This document shows, piece by piece, positions 47,137 through 57,760 of a stretch of DNA of 64,000 nt. Each line of letters opens with the position of its first letter. Position 1 is the first letter of the stretch. Source of the DNA: Nectonema munidae (lineage: Eukaryota; Nematomorpha; Nectonematoida; Nectonematidae); contig JAUIRK010000993.1 of assembly GCA_030549495.1 (NCBI GenBank), forward strand, positions 1,657,501-1,721,500, read 5' to 3'. The translations under genes and the position numbers were made by a program. The notes beneath the pieces are model-generated. The model did no database searches. It was not told the DNA's origin and saw only the letters and a list, made by a program, of their open reading frames with translations.

Positions 47137-47301
47137 TGTTAAATGTCCGGACACTCCAAAGTCAGCCAACTTAGCGCAGCCATCATAACTCAAAAGGATG
47201 TTGCCGGCTTTGATGTCTCGATGGATTTTGTTCTTTGAGTGGATGTAACACAAGGCATTGAGAGCATCACGGAGAATCGGACTAATTTCACTTTCTTTCA
47301 A
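47137..47301 (-). CDS. hpo: Hippo/MST kinase, exon with catalytic loop and DFG motif
   Basis: 165 bp (55 codons), acceptor 'ttttcatttag' before 47301, donor 'gtaatt' after ACA at 47137. Reads '[20 protein letters not shown]', '[17 protein letters not shown]' (catalytic loop with HRD aspartate, K and N) and '[13 protein letters not shown]' (DFG magnesium-binding motif). The end LT joins the next exon's N-x-L-N-K-C-N-T as in MST1/2. All catalytic residues visible here are present. The upstream exons (glycine loop, VAIK lysine) were not found and may lie beyond 47.8 kb or outside the window. A hAT MITE sits 29 bases before the acceptor. Confidence 0.88.
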
Positions 47302-47331
47302 CTAAATGAAAATCGGGAACAAGGTTTAGCC

Positions 47332-47739
47332 CAGAGATGGGGAACCTACGGCCTTAAGCGCGCATGAGTCTTGTAAGCGAATGAGATTGTATACGTTACA
47401 AATGTGTAATAGGCTCATTAAATATTCATTTTAATTATTGTTGTGAATCAACATTTTCTTACTTGATACTAATTAAAAATACTTATCGAACCCAACAAAA
47501 TAACCTGGAAGATCAATTGATAGTGAGAACCACTATGATAGAGCATGAAATCAAAATGCCCTATCAAAAAATAAAAGTACAAGAGTCATTAATTGTTAAA
47601 ATAAATTTTTGTCTATGTAATTTTATTTAAAAAAATATTTTCTTCTTTGTAGCATTTTGTTTAAAAAAAATAGGCGGCCTTAATAGACATAACAGCATGT
47701 TGTAAAAGGCATTAAACATAAAATGGTTCCCCACCTCTG
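47332..47739. mobile_element. hAT MITE inside a kinase intron, with 8-bp target duplication
   Basis: Ends CAGAGATGGGGAACC and GGTTCCCCACCTCTG, 408 bp. Target duplication GTTTAGCC (47324-47331) and GTTTAGCT (47740-47747), 7 of 8 identical. Inner 'acggccttaa' and 'gcggcctt' are also related. It lies in the intron immediately upstream (in transcript order) of the exon at 47137-47301. Confidence 0.85.
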
Positions 47740-47747
47740 GTTTAGCT

Positions 47748-49708
47748 AGTTATATGAAAAGAGCTTTCAAGTAGACTCTTTTGAAGCTTCTATTTTTACC
47801 ACTTAGTTCATATTTAACTTGATAATGACATATTCAAAATCAGGATTGAAGAGTCCTAGGAAAAATATCCGATCCGAAATCCAAGTACTCAAAAAAATAC
47901 AATTTCGACTAAATAAAGGAGCAACACTACATAATCTTCATATGCTTTCAAAAATTAATCTTTTTTTTCATTTTTAAAATATGTTAAAAAAAATGTCACC
48001 CCAACTCAGAGGACTGCTAAACTTAATTTGATATCGGCTCGCACCTCCGACTACATCAACTCCTGCTTTGCAACCCTTTTCAAAATTAAATAAATTTTTG
48101 ACGAGTGCATAAATTTTTTTTTACCATGACTGAACTTATCTGTCGCTCTTAATACCGAAATTGACCGAAACATTGCAAAATACACAAACACCGAAATATA
48201 CCGAAATACAGCGAAATCCAAAATATACACTTAAATACATAAAATTGTGAAGTAAACGCATATCTTAAAACACCGTATAAATTTATAATTTTAAAGGCCC
48301 AGTTTCTCCCCGTAGCTTTTTTCACCATTAAAATAATTGATTGATTGATTGATTGATTATGATGGCTCTACTTTTTTTCTCTTACACACATCCCTGTATC
48401 TTCTTTTCAGATTTTCTTTTCTTTTCTGATGAATAAATTAACTAAAACTAGATTATAAAATATTTTTCCATTCTTTTACAAATCACATTTTTTACTTGAT
48501 GATCACTTCCAACCTCATTTTAACTTTTTCTTTCAAAAATTACAGTTTGGCAGGCATATCAACTGTTTTAAAGATTTTAACTTTTTATAAATTTTATTTT
48601 GAAAATGTTAACTGCATTCAGTGTTTCCCAGATGTGTATAAATTTTCGATTATTATCTATTACTGATTGCAAAAATTTATTGATTTTACTAACTTGTTCC
48701 AGTGCAGAAATGCACGGCTTTGCGCGAACTAAAAATGGGTCAACTGCATAACTAACATAACAACTGAAAAAACAACCAAGCACCGTATTACCTAACTCCA
48801 TCTTACCTTAAAAACTACCTGAGCACTGCTATCCTTCTAGTTAACAAATTTGAAAATGGAAAAAGGAATGAAAAATGTTTTACAGCGACGTGTCACACGA
48901 CGAAGTGGTGAGCGGTAGAATGCTTGCGTACGACTTATTGATTCCGTTTTGCTTAGTCCGATAAAACGGTGTGCCTCTTAACAATGTAGTAAATGAGAAT
49001 GAGAATGAGGCTTGCATTCACGGCAAATGAGCGCACCCTTGCTATATATTTTGTTTTTAGTGGAATCAACGTGCAAACCAAAAGTTATCTAAGAAAGCTA
49101 TGCCAAAAAAAAAATTAAGAAGTTAGAAACTAAAGAAAAATTTCAACTAATTGTGTGCACCGAACTGCTTTGAGAACATTAAAATAATGCTAACAATTTT
49201 AGTGAATATGCATAAAAAACATTGAAACATCCGGAACAAATTTCGAAAAAACTAAAAACCATCGTTTTAAAAGATATTCGACACTAAGTTGACAAAAATA
49301 GTTGACAAAGATAGAAAATAAGAAAATCAAAGTGTACAGCTCAGAGGTGCTTACGTTGGAGTATCGAATAACTCGAACAAATTTTTAAAAGATAAATAAA
49401 TTATTTATATATGACGTTAAAGAACATTTTTCTTAGCTAATTTGTCCAAGTCTGAGTCAGCATAATAAAATGTCTTAATTTCAACAATTATGATACAAAG
49501 GATATAAATATGAGATTACATTGATAAAATTTCTTCACCAATTTTCAAAATGGGATTTGGTATAGTATAAATAAACTGTCATTAATCTTGAAAGAAAATT
49601 TACCCTATCAAGAGAAAAAGTTGCTCAAAATATGCACATATATACTCATAGAAGGACTCACATATTATTATTAAACTACCACCACACAAATGTTCAAACA
49701 CATATGTG
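47748..49708. other. Spacer; one unassigned minus-strand ORF
   Basis: A 74-codon minus-strand ORF at 48577-48801 has protein-like composition but no recognised family and no clear splice partner. A TTGA microsatellite lies at 48337-48357 and a GC-rich patch at 48030-48070 is unexplained. The 5' exons of the kinase were looked for here and not found. Confidence 0.35.
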
Positions 49709-49955
49709 TATAAGCAACAGCATATTCAGAGAGGGGGCAAGCATTGCGCCATACCCCCTTCTTAAAATAAAATATCGATCTTTTATATTTCTTTGCCTTT
49801 CAGTTTAATTGAAATAGTTATTTTGAAAATAGAAATATATTTGAAATTTAATGTGTTAGGAATTATCTCTTTAAAAAAATTCTTTTTATATTATTTCACC
49901 AACCCCCCCCCCCCCTCCCCCTTAAAATAATATCCTGAATATGCCGTTGTATATA
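49709..49955. mobile_element. 247-bp MITE with 21-bp inverted ends and G/C runs
   Basis: The left end 49709-49729 (..CAACAGCATATTCAG) and right end 49935-49955 (CTGAATATGCCGTTG..) match at 18 of 21 positions. Just inside come a G run on the left and a long C run on the right (about 49904-49920). The right half was copied to 41734-41860. Confidence 0.7.
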
Positions 49956-50722
49956 AGTCCAATCCTCATTTAGCCCTTGTCATATGTACTTGGAGGTAGA
50001 TAAAAATTTATTGAAAAAGATAAGCAAATGATTAAGTTGGACAAAAATAAAAATACCAAAGGCATAGTTGCCAACTCTACCGATTTTCGACTTTTTTTGG
50101 TCTACCGCTTTTGAGATGGGTTCTAGCGCTTTTTGGAAATTTTTACAGCTTTTGAATGCTAAAATTTTTATTGGCCCACGTTGAGCATATGCAGCATGTG
50201 CTTAATATTTGTTTTTTTTTGTTTTTTTACTTTTTTTTCATCGATTTATGTTTAACATAAATATTTAGACTATTTAAATTATGTAAACGAATTTTTACTT
50301 CTTGAAGAATGAGTGATAATAAAAATAAAACAAAAAGTCGCTGCGACAACTGTTTTAAAGAAGAATGGATTCAAAAATTTGAATTTATTATTACTAAATC
50401 CAAATTAGGTTCTTCCCATGCATTTTGTCGTACTTGCAAAAAAAGCATATAAAAATTTTAGGGTCCATGGGTCGTTTTCGAAAAAAAAGTCTAGCGCTCT
50501 GGTCTTCTCTGAGGTTGGCAACTATGCAAATGTAGTCAAAATTTTTAAAAAAAATTACATACTGATTTATTGCGAATTTTGATTAAATCAGAAACTGAAC
50601 CTCCACCACAAAACTCCATCACAATCTTTAATAAGACAAAAAAAATTAAAAGAAGCTTAATGATGAACCCAAGACAAAGATAGAAAATATTTTCAATAAA
50701 GTTAGAATGGAAAGAAAAAGGT
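49956..50722. other. AT-rich spacer
   Basis: On the plus strand at 50311-50450 the frame reads 'NKTKSRCDNCFKEEWIQKFE' then, after 'ktkSKLGSSHAF', 'CRTCKK'; this looks like a remnant of a transposon-associated zinc-finger (BED or TTF-like) N-terminal region. Weak. Before it, 'cgacttttt..ggtctaccgctttt' at 50086-50115 and a similar end at 50487-50525 may be the ends of a short element. Confidence 0.3.
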
Positions 50723-51216
50723 GGGTCAGACTAAACACCCCAAAACACGCCAAATAATTCTAAAGCACTACAAAAAAGAGGATTAGATAAAAAAAAAACC
50801 CAAAACACCCAGAAATAACAGAAAGCACCCCAAAACATCCCAAAACACCAAAAAAAAAAAACACGCCAAATAGTTCTAAAGCACTAGAAAAAAGGGTTAG
50901 ACTAAAAATCCCATAACACCCAGAAATAACCAAAAGCACCTCAAAACATCCCAAAACACAGAAAATAATTCTAAGGCACTACAAAAAAGATCTTAAAAAT
51001 TCCTCAAAACACCCCAAGCATGCCAAAACATTACAAAACACCGCAAAAAGCCCTAATCACCTCAAAAAATTGCAAAAAACGTCTAAAGCGCTACAAAAAA
51101 GATCCTAAAAACTCCTTTAAACTTTCGATTTTTTTTTTGGGTTTTTAGTCTAACCATCTTTTTTTTTATAATGCTTTAAAATTATTTGCCGTGTTTTGGG
51201 GTGTTTAGTCTGACCC
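50723..51216. mobile_element. Inverted-repeat element with internal tandem repeats
   Basis: Ends GGGTCAGACTAAACACCCC and its complement at the right (GGGGTGTTTAGTCTGACCC), with the match extending inward over 'aaaacacg', 'caaataattctaaagca' and 'gattaga'-like words for about 65 bp. Inside, 'aattctaaagcactacaaaa' and 'caaaacatcccaaaacac' words recur about three or four times. Flanks aaaaaggt (50715-50722) and gaaaaggt (51218-51225) suggest a target duplication with one extra base. Confidence 0.7.
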
Positions 51217-51225
51217 GGAAAAGGT

Positions 51226-51345
51226 CGGCAGATGGCTTAGTGGTGGGAAGGTAGGGTCTCAATTCAGATGGTCTGGGTTCAAACACCGATCGTGACTATC
51301 CCTATCTGAACAACTAAAAAATAGTTTTTTTAAAACACACATACA
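51226..51345 (+). repeat. tRNA-derived SINE (family of 8640)
   Basis: 'gatggcttagtggtgggaag' is A-box-like and 'ctgggttcaaac' B-box-like (51273-51284), followed by 'cgatcgtgactatcc'. It directly abuts the element ending at 51216. Confidence 0.6.
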
Positions 51346-51413
51346 CACAGTTTTTTGAGTGCAAGAAGAAATTGTTGAAAACGAAAATATTTATTGTAAA
51401 AAATGCTGTTATA

Positions 51414-51666
51414 CGGAGTGATTCAAAAGTGGCCATAGATGGGAAAAATAATTAATTTTTTTATAAGAGGAAAAATTATAAGAAGCAGGTTTTTATGTAA
51501 CACGCTCTATATGAGTACCATTATTTTTTCAAAGATGCCATTATGTTTCAAGTTTTGACCTCATTTAAGGAGATTTGTATTGAAAAGCATTAATAAAGGC
51601 ACATTTTATTTTTTTTTAGTAAATTATTATTATTTCCTATTTATGACTACTTTTGAATCGCGCTGC
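51414..51666. mobile_element. MITE with gattcaaaagt inverted ends, mariner-like
   Basis: The left end 'cggagtgattcaaaagtggc' (51414 onward) and right end read inward 'gcgcgattcaaaagtagtc' match over about 28 bp including 'ataga/aataggaaa'. 253 bp, no ORF. A TA precedes the left end; the Tc1/mariner assignment rests on that and on the style of the ends. Confidence 0.6.
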
Positions 51667-52345
51667 AGACGCTGGATTTTATTTAAAACGGTTATTGAGA
51701 TTCTAAAAATTTTTAAAATCCCCTCTGTTGAGTAGAAAAAAATGTCCAAAACGTTTACTTTTTCGAACTCTAATTTATAAAATGTACATGAAGTTTTCAA
51801 TAAGAATTTTCAGTTAATAAAATTTTATTAATAATTTTTTTCATAGATCTTACAATTTAGTATTCCTATTTCATTTATGTAGGCCTCTCTACATCTGAGC
51901 TTATTGGAAAAGATTCGAACCAAAAAAATATTTTTTTTATAGATTTTATCATTAAGTTATTTAATAAAAAAAATAAAGCTAGTATTAGTTGTGTCCAGAT
52001 ACGATGGCGTAACTATAAACCAAGAGATTTTCAACAGTATGATTGTGGACTTCATGGTAGTCAAACATTCTCATAATTATGACATTTTACTTATATTTTT
52101 CCTCGCAATATTGACGTTAAGCTTGTTATAACACAAAATTCTTCAATCACACAAATGAATATGGACGTAAAACAAAATGAAGTGGAGAATCTCAGGATTT
52201 GATTGCGCCACGAATAGAGATGTCAACTGTTAGACCGTCTCTAAAACTGTCAACTGTCAAAACAATCTTGACCTAGTCAATGTCCAAAGAAATTTTTTAC
52301 TGCTCCATTCTTTAAAATGGCGCATTTTTTTTTCTTCTTTTTAAG
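51667..52345. other. AT-rich spacer
   Basis: No gene recognised. A run of T (52325-52333) directly precedes the truncated 5' end of the RTE element. Confidence 0.4.
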
Positions 52346-55083
52346 ATCAATTATGTACAGGAGACTAAATGGAAGGGTAATGCTTCTAAAATGCTTATTC
52401 AAGGATTCAAAATTGTTTATACCGGCTCAACTAATAAAAAGAATGGTGTAGGAGTAATTTTGAGTAAAAAATGGCATGAAAAGATAATTGAAGTGAGAAG
52501 GGTAAGTGACAGGATAATTTTATTGAAATTAAAGGGTTTTAATGAAATTATTACTGTTGTGTCAGTGTATGCACCACAGATTGGTTGTAATAGGGAGGAG
52601 AAAGATGTTTTTGTTGATAAACTTGATAATTTACTGTCGGAAGTCGCACAGAGTGAAACATTAATTTTAGCAGGTGACTTTAATGGTCAGATTGGGAAAA
52701 ATAGTGATGGGTATGAGGGAGTCCATGGTGGACAAGGTTTTGGCAAAAGGAACGAAGAAGGCAACAGAGTATTAGACTTGGCACAGAGAAATGAATTGAC
52801 AATCTGCAACACTAATTTCAAGAAAAAAGATGATCATTTAATAACGTATAGTAATGGAGGCAGAAATAGTCAAATAGACCTTTTAATGGTCAGACGGGAG
52901 AAAAGAAAATATGTCAAAAATTGCAAGGTTATCCCAGGGATTGATATTGTATCGCACCACAGAATTGTCATAATCGACATGCTTATATCTAAAGAACAAA
53001 GGAGAAAAGTAAAAAAGATAGGGCGATTCAGGACATGGCTACTTGAAGACAGAAAAGTTCAAGGTAGATATCAAGAGTTAGTTGAAAATGGTTTGAAAGA
53101 AAAACAAATAGGAGATAATATTGAGGAAATGTGGAGTCATCTTAGAAAGAATCTGTTGACAGCAAGTTTGATTGTGCTTGGTAGAACGAAAGGTGGTAGA
53201 AGAACTCAAAAAGAAACTTGGTGGTGGAAAGAAGAGATTAGAGAAGTATTAAAAGCTAAGAAGCAAGCTTTTAAAAAATGGCAGGTAAGTAAGTTGGAAG
53301 AAGACAAACAAATGTATAGACTCAAGAAAAAAGAAGCTAAAAAGATCATTGCGGTATCAAAAGCAAGGGAAACAGACAAAATGTACGAGGCACTTGATAG
53401 TAAGAATGGTGATAAGCAAATTTTTAAACTTGCAAAGGCTAAGCAAAGAGATATCAAGGAATGTGGAAATATCGACATTATAAGGGACAAAGAAGGAAAA
53501 ATTCTTTTTAAAGAAGAAGAAATAGAGGAGAGATGGAAAGAATATTTTGAAGATCTGTTAAACGTTGAAAACGAGCATAATTGCATCGTTGCAGGTACAA
53601 AAATTGAAGGTCCCGAGCTATGTTTGGAGGAAAAGGAATTATATGAAGCAATAAATAAAATGAAAATAAATAAAGCAACAGGATCGAGTGAAGTAGAAAT
53701 GATAAAAGCTGGAGGAAGAGAATGCTGGAAGATGATGAGTAGATTATTGGAACAGATTTGGAAAGAAGAAAAAATGCCAGAAGAATGGACTAAAAGTCTT
53801 ATTGTTCCAATTTACAAAAATAAAAAAGATGTGTTAAACTGCGAAAATTACCGGGACATAAAACTAATAGAACACGGATTAAAACTTCTGGAAAAAATTT
53901 TGGCTGAACCTTTAAGAAATCAAGTTAACATAAATGATAACCAGTTTGGATTTATGAGAGGAAAGAGTACAGTAGATCCTATATTTATAGTTAGACAGGT
54001 GATGGAAAAGAGACTTGAAGGAAATCAGCCTTTATTCTGCGGTTTTGTAGACCTAGAGAAAGCGTATGATAGGGTTCCAAGGGATGTTGTGTACTGGAGT
54101 CTAAGAGAAAAAGGTGTAAGTGAAAAGTTAGTGAGACTAGTTAAGGAAACCTATAGAAACTCTAAAACTTCCATCAGAACAATGAACGGATACTCACAGG
54201 AATTCGACATAAAAGTAGGGTTACACCAAGGTTCTGCATTGAGCCCTTTTCTTTTTGCAGTTGTTATTGATGAAATCTCCAAAAATATAAGAAAAGAAGG
54301 AGTAAATGAACTTTTGTTTGCCGATGACTTAATAATTATGGCAGATAGTGAAAAAGAATTACAGGAAAGACTAAGTATATGGCAAAAAAGTCTCGAGGAA
54401 AAAGGCCTAAAGTTGAATGCAGGCAAAACCGAAGTGATGAAGGTTAGTAGAAATGACAAGACTGAGATAAGGATAAAAGACGTCCATGGAATTGAGTTAA
54501 ATCAAGTTAAAGCGTTCAAGTATTTAGGATCAGTTATTGAGATGGAAGGAGGTGTTGTAAAGACGTTCAGTCGAGATTGAATGCCAGTTGGGCAAAATGG
54601 AAAGAGGTTAAACCTGTTCTAAACGATAGAAGACTAGCCATGAATTTAAAGGCCAAGGTATATACATCAATAGTTAGACCCGTCATGACTTACGGATCAG
54701 AATGTTGGTGTCTGAGAAATAATGAAAAGAAAAAGCTAGAAGTGTCGGAAATGAAAATGCTGAGAATGATGCTGAACGTTACGAGAAAAGATAGGATTAG
54801 AAATGAAGAAGTGAGGCATAGAACAAAAGTGACGACGAGTGTTGTAGATGTAATGGAAAGAAACAAGATGAGATGGTATGGACACGTGCTAAGAAGAAAA
54901 AGCGATGAAAAAATAAAGATAGCGTACGATGCGCCTGTACAAGGAAAGAGAAAAAGAGGAAGGCCAAGATTGAGATGGAGGGATGATTTGAAAAGGTCCA
55001 TGGAAAAATTTGCATTGAAAGAAAGCGATGCGAAGGACAGAAACCTATGGAGAAACAGGATCAAGCCATCGACCCCCATTTAG
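52346..55083 (+). pseudogene. RTE endonuclease-reverse transcriptase, one frameshift
   Basis: The frame is open upstream of the first ATG (52391): it already reads 'VQETKWKGNASK' from 52355, which holds the catalytic glutamate of the APE-type endonuclease. Next come 'LILAGDFNGQIGKNSDG' and 'SHHRIVI' (endonuclease; usual family form SDH). RT blocks: 'NQFGFMRGKST', 'FCGFVDLEKAYDRVPRD' (motif A), 'GLHQGSALSPFLF' (motif B), 'LLFADDLIIMAD' (catalytic motif C, FADD). A one-base shift at about 54556 ends the first frame at 54580; the second frame continues to 55083 with 'TYGSECWCLR' and 'WYGHVLRRK'. Apart from truncation and this shift it looks young and nearly intact. Confidence 0.9.
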
Positions 55084-55118
55084 GGGATAAGATGATGAAG
55101 AAGAAGAAGAAGAAGAGT
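52346..55118 (+). mobile_element. RTE-clade non-LTR retrotransposon, 5' truncated
   Basis: The element contains one long ORF encoding endonuclease and reverse transcriptase, a very short 3' region and a (GAT)(GAA)n tail at 55089-55118, all typical of RTE-clade elements. The 5' end is cut inside the endonuclease. The sequence directly after the tail, 'agtgtagattatagagg', also starts the flank of the fragment at 41519. No target duplication was found at the left end. Confidence 0.85.
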
Positions 55119-55230
55119 GTAGATTATAGAGGAAGGCAAACGAACTCGAATTTTCAATGGAAATTAATAGGGATTAATCAAAATCAGCTGTTTTGCATAA
55201 ACTAAATTGAATTAACTAAATAATTTTAAT
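55119..55230. repeat. Dispersed repeat (cgcgcaaagcag family, reversed)
   Basis: 'gaactcgaattttcaatgg' and 'aatcagctgttttgc' are reverse-complement matches to 20339-20450 and 46834-46930. It starts exactly at the RTE tail. Confidence 0.5.
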
Positions 55231-56042
55231 TAAGCGTAACTTTTGGAGAAGTTGAACAATTTATTTGAAGCTTTTTTGATTTGATTGCAGAGAGAAGTAC
55301 GTTTTTACATATAAGAGAATTTGTATAGCTTTACATTTACATGAATAATAATTCATACTTTGATTTCTTGATCATAAATGTGATGAGATGATAAAGTATT
55401 TTTTCTTATTTATTTTTTCAATTAATTTCGTTCCACGCTACGCTCATTTTTCAAAAGGAGAAAACTAAGGGCGCTGCTGGCTGTTGTTTGAAAAGGGGAA
55501 ATTTTATCAGACTTTTCGTCTCTGCATCCAAAATGCTGATCTTTTGTTATATGTAGAACTCATTTTTTCTTGAATAATTTATTGATACACTATACATACA
55601 AGTTGGCCGAAAATTTTACTCCAAAGTACACCAGAAAGCCAAGACCTAATCCCGCTTCCTAAATACCAACATCTTCACTGAATTGCTCTTGACAACGTAA
55701 ATTGACTTCTTAAAAACAAAGACCTACAATGCTCATCTCCAGAAAAAAAGGAATCCTGGAATAATCACTCTTATTGTCAGCAATCATCTCAGATTCCAAA
55801 AAACATGATTGCGAAGTCTATGCCATTCTCATCTTTCGTCAGTGAGGAATTCTAATGAATCAGTCTTATCCTTCACCAAATTCTAACGAGTCTTTGATAT
55901 ACGCTATTAGTATTATTAATCCGCCTATTAGACGTGTGGCAAACTGAAATGGATGTAGTACACCTTCCTTTATAAAAATTTTAGTTCTCCTAAATTCTAA
56001 AAGTTAACATCAATTAAACTTGTAAAACTCGGGGGATCGAGC
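55231..56042. other. Spacer, no gene recognised
   Basis: A slightly GC-richer, low-ORF stretch at 55620-55900 was read on both strands; no kinase or other domain seen. Confidence 0.4.
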
Positions 56043-56199
56043 CAGTAGTGGGATTCAAATTTTTTGTCAGCCGGTTCTGTTACAAAAAAAGTCAAATTTG
56101 TCAGCAAATAAACTGATCAATTTTGGTTATTTCCCAATCAAGAAAATTCCATGAGACGGTTCTAACGAACCGGTGCGAACCGGCTGAATCCCACTACTG
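56043..56199. mobile_element. 157-bp hAT MITE with target duplication
   Basis: The ends CAGTAGTGGGATTCA and TGAATCCCACTACTG are perfect complements over 15 bp; 'cagccggttctg' and 'cgaaccggctg' extend the pairing with gaps. Flanking 8-mers GATCGAGC (56035-56042) and GATCGAAG (56200-56207) match at 6 of 8. Confidence 0.85.
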
Positions 56200-56650
56200 G
56201 ATCGAAGTCAATTTCTCTAAATGTAGCCTTCTTAAAAATTGGTTCCAAAAAACTTCATCTTACTACATAAGCACGTTATGAAGTAAAGTGAGTTTGGCGA
56301 ATTTATGGATATAGATATAGGCCTTACCAAGGATGATGCTCTCACATTTAAGCCTCACTTTTCAAAAGTTATTTCGAAATCAAATGTTTAGACTGCCTTA
56401 AATAAGACCTATTCTCACAATCAAAGCACTACAGGTGCATAGAGCGGGGTTTCTCTACGCGGCGCTATGGCCCTCTATGGAGCCATGAAATAATTCTGTG
56501 GGGCCAGGAAGCTAACTTTAAAAAATATGGGGCCACACAAAGTTTCTATCAACTCTTTATTTATAAGATGCACTTTACACTCAGAGATAAGAAAGACATG
56601 TATATATCTGTTTATAGATATGATGGATCTATTTGTGTAACTAAATAACA
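56200..56650. other. Possible 5' end of the hAT element
   Basis: 'gcggggtttctctacgcggc' and repeated 'ggggcca' words at 56445-56545 resemble hAT 5' ends. This region probably belongs to the transposase pseudogene that follows, but no matching right end was found. Confidence 0.4.
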
Positions 56651-57760
56651 CGTGTTAGATATTACATTTTGACGGTTGTGTGTGTGGTATGGAGATTCTT
56701 TAAAAGATTACCTGATGACTACTTTCAAGGAAGAATGACAGTAGAACAAATGTTTACTCAAAAAGCTGCAAAAGTGAGAGGAATATTGGCTTCTAATAAA
56801 AGAGGAAATTTAAATGGAAAAGCTGAGAAGCCTGACACTATTCGTGAATTTTGGTTCATGCTTGCGATGGCAGTCATTGGTCAGAGAGTCCACAAGAAGA
56901 GGCAGCTAGTGTTATTCCTTTGAGCAACTCATCAGTGCAGATTGATGAAATCGTAGGTAATGTTGAAAGCCTGCTTGTTTCCAAACTGAGAGTAAATGAG
57001 ACCTAACTTCAAATATATGAATAAACTCTACCATATAAATCTGTTTTTTTGATGGTATTTGTTAGATTTCTTTATGTTGATGATGTATGTCAAAATTTGC
57101 TTTTTGTTTTAAAGTTGACGAGTGATATCTATCTTTAAAAAACTTGACGTCTATTTTGAACAGAACAACATTCCAACCAAGAGCATTGTGGCTTGTGAAA
57201 CAGATGGAGATGCTTTTATGATTGTGAGATATCGTGAACACCGTGCTAAAAAGTATCCTTGATGTGGTTTTTATACACGGTGCGGTTTACTCGCAGCACC
57301 TGATTGCCAAAAACATAGCAGAACCCTTGAATATAGAACTTATTAATGTTACTAAAGCTGTCGCTTTGATAAAAAAAAATCATTACAAGATTGCATCTTT
57401 CTGCAATTATGTGAAATGACAAAGAGTAATTTCAACTAGCTATATTGCATACTGAAGTCAGGAGGCTGTCCAAAGTTAATTACCTGCACCGCTTTGTTTC
57501 ACTTTGGAACAATGTTCTCTCTTTTTTGAGTGAAACAGAACTTACAGAAACTTATTGATTCAAAAAGTGATATGGAAATCCGTTCGATTGATTTACTTCA
57601 AATGGCGGTGCCTCTGTAACTTGTTGGTCCCTCCTTTCATTGTTGATTTATCTGAAGTTGATATTGATAAAGAAAGCTTCAATGAACTTCAAAACAACAC
57701 AGCAGCTCTAGCAAATTTCAATTATGGATGATACCACAATCCGTGGATGAATCAAGGTAT
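56651..57760 (+). pseudogene. hAT transposase of the SCAND3/ZBED/FAM200-like type, decayed
   Basis: The first open part (56669-56923) shows the N-terminal region, ending 'FWFMLAMAVIGQ'. After breaks come a degraded 'DE.TLPYKSVFLMVFVRF' (the family's DEST block, with a stop replacing S), 'NNIPTKSIVACETDGDAFM' (second acidic block), 'HGAVYSQHLIAKNI' (the C-x2-H-type block, with G-A for the usual C), 'KAVALIKKNHY' and 'LHTEVRRLSK' (family: HTEVRWLSKG). The order equals that of hAT transposases domesticated in vertebrates as SCAND3/ZBED-like genes. Several frameshifts and stops: inactive. Confidence 0.75.

Noticed and set aside
48577-48801. 74-codon minus-strand ORF, considered as an upstream kinase exon
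   Set aside because: No kinase N-lobe motif (no glycine loop or VAIK lysine), and the phase cannot be matched to the exon at 47301.
50760-50954. Minus-strand ORF rich in G, F and C
   Set aside because: Translation of the tandem-repeat interior of the 50723-51216 element; no real protein.
53206-53586. Long minus-strand ORFs inside the RTE element (also 54151-54459 and 54690-55079)
   Set aside because: Ser/Phe/Leu-rich antisense shadows of a Lys/Glu-rich coding strand.
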